Below, one piece after another: positions 4,504 to 5,321 of a stretch of 5,321 nt of DNA. Location of the stretch: the NCBI GenBank assembly GCA_938015405.1, contig CALLPZ010000056.1, positions 1 to 5,321 on the forward strand, in the 5' to 3' direction. Made by a program: the position numbers and the translations under genes. Origin of the DNA: an uncultured Pseudanabaenaceae cyanobacterium (GTDB lineage: Bacteria > Cyanobacteriota > Cyanobacteriia > PCC-9006 > JAAUQQ01). The first letter of the stretch is position 1; each line of letters opens with the position of its first letter. A model generated the notes under the pieces. It was not told the origin of the DNA and did no database searches. It saw only the letters and a list, made by a program, of their open reading frames with translations.

Positions 4504-5321
4504 ATGAAATTGCGATCGCTGCTGACCCAGGTTCCAAATCTACAGTTTGATGCTGAGCATCCAGCCCTTGAGCAAACTGTGACCGGCATCAGCACTAACT
4601 CCAAGGCCATCCAGCCCGGCGAACTCTTCATTGGTATGCCCGGCACTCGGGTAGATGGAGGCACTTTTTGGCCAGGGGCTGTCGAACAGGGCGCGATCGC
4701 AGCCGTTATTTCTCCCCAAGCCTTAGCAGACAAGCCTGCCCCTGCCGAAGCAAGCCCTTGCTTTATCACCGCCACAGACATCATCGAAGTCTGCGCTCAG
4801 CTAGCGGAAGCCTTCTACGACCACCCTGTGCAAAAGATGCAGATGGTAGGCCTCACCGGTACCAATGGCAAAACGACAACAACTCACCTAATCGAATTTT
4901 GGCTCAACGAATCCCAGCGCAAAACAGCCATGCTGGGCACCCTCTACGCCCGTTGGCCCGGCTATCACCACACCGCCGCCCACACCACTCCCTTCGCCGC
5001 AGACCTACAAAAGACCTTAGCGGCGGCAGCGGCGGCAGATTGTAGCCATACGGTCATGGAAGTCAGCTCCCATGCTTTGGAACAGCGTCGTGCCCTGGGC
5101 TGCCGCTTTGAGGCAGCAGTGTTCACGAATCTGACGCAAGACCATTTGGACTACCACCCCACGATGGAGGACTACTTCGAGGCTAAGGCGCTAATGTTCA
5201 GCGATACCTACCTTGATGGGAGAGCAATCCTCAACCAGGACGATGCCTATGGTCGCAAGCTGATTGAACGGCTTCCCAATGAACGGGTTTGGAGCTATAG
5301 CGTTGAATCCGAGGCGGACCT
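4504..5321 (+). CDS. murE: UDP-N-acetylmuramoyl-tripeptide synthetase MurE, N-terminal part (3' end outside window)
   Basis: MurE is a cytosolic ATP-dependent amide ligase that adds the third amino acid (meso-diaminopimelate in most Gram-negatives and cyanobacteria) to UDP-MurNAc-L-Ala-D-Glu in peptidoglycan synthesis. The frame stays open to the window end: 272 complete codons of an expected ~500. The N-terminal substrate-binding domain (about 1-110) has TGISTNSKAIQPGELFIGMPG (27-47), typical of binding the UDP moiety. The central ATPase domain carries the P-loop TGTNGKTT (118-125), TTP (161-163), EVSSHAL (186-192), NLTQDHLDYH (209-218) and K228 in YFEAKALMF, the position of the carbamylated lysine. 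The part that selects the third amino acid (DNPR motif) is beyond the window, so specificity cannot be read. A run of six alanines (173-178) precedes the EVSSHAL strand. The ATG at 4504 follows GGAGG with 10-base spacing. HIP1 sites lie at codons 3-6 and at 4693. Confidence 0.96.
   Translation, partial: MKLRSLLTQVPNLQFDAEHPALEQTVTGISTNSKAIQPGELFIGMPGTRVDGGTFWPGAVEQGAIAAVISPQALADKPAPAEASPCFITATDIIEVCAQLAEAFYDHPVQKMQMVGLTGTNGKTTTTHLIEFWLNESQRKTAMLGTLYARWPGYHHTAAHTTPFAADLQKTLAAAAAADCSHTVMEVSSHALEQRRALGCRFEAAVFTNLTQDHLDYHPTMEDYFEAKALMFSDTYLDGRAILNQDDAYGRKLIERLPNERVWSYSVESEAD

Larger units (their letters stand above)
236..4700. repeat. Dispersed HIP1 octamers (GCGATCGC), eight copies
   Basis: Exact copies start at 236, 263, 1521, 1566, 1683, 2549, 4512 and 4693. 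All eight lie inside coding regions: two in the coiled-coil gene, three in moaA, one in rpsD and two in murE. HIP1 is the highly iterated palindrome of many cyanobacterial genomes. Its role is unsettled and it is often linked to DNA methylation at the GATC core. The response regulator and glutaredoxin-like genes have none. Confidence 0.95.

Noticed and set aside
4668..5045. 125-codon plus-strand open frame, Arg/Pro/Ser-rich
   Set aside because: It is out of frame with murE, whose P-loop and EVSSHAL motifs are read across the same bases.
1..5321. Search for a mobile element, CRISPR array or defence system
   Set aside because: No transposase, integrase, regularly spaced repeat or defence-protein motif was found. 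All recognised genes are housekeeping or signalling genes.

Overview
The window reads as chromosomal DNA of a cyanobacterium. The 8-bp palindrome GCGATCGC (HIP1, the repeat typical of many cyanobacterial genomes) occurs eight times in 5.3 kb, at 236, 263, 1521, 1566, 1683, 2549, 4512 and 4693, where chance predicts about 0.1 copies. The proteins also look cyanobacterial. I cannot name genus or species. I see no mobile element, tRNA, rRNA or CRISPR array.

Layout. (1) Bases 1-624 (+) are the 3' end of a gene for a glutamine/glutamate-rich coiled-coil protein of unknown role. (2) A 295-base gap holds two small stem-loops and a possible 35-codon leader ORF. (3) Bases 920-1915 (+) are moaA, a radical SAM enzyme of molybdenum cofactor synthesis. 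(4) A 450-base non-coding gap lies between the convergent genes moaA and rpsD. It holds a clear rpsD terminator and other stem-loops. (5) Bases 2366-2974 (-) are rpsD, ribosomal protein S4 of the cysteine-free type, with its own promoter candidate. (6) Bases 3161-3751 (-) encode a single-receiver response regulator whose C-terminus is a regular coiled coil. It ends in its own terminator, so it is probably not co-transcribed with rpsD. (7) A 297-base divergent intergenic region follows. (8) Bases 4049-4306 (+) encode a small glutaredoxin-like protein. (9) Bases 4504 to the window end (+) are the first 272 codons of murE, whose Shine-Dalgarno sequence sits in a short hairpin.

The genes are housekeeping or regulatory and do not form one pathway: cofactor synthesis (moaA), translation (rpsD), signalling (the response regulator), thiol redox (the glutaredoxin-like protein) and cell wall (murE). 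Interleaved strands and terminators suggest mostly single-gene transcription units, with the glutaredoxin-like gene and murE the only likely co-oriented pair. I found no convincing new multi-gene system. The points most worth checking are the hairpin over the murE ribosome binding site, the receiver-coiled-coil architecture, the leader ORF before moaA and the structured gap between moaA and rpsD.
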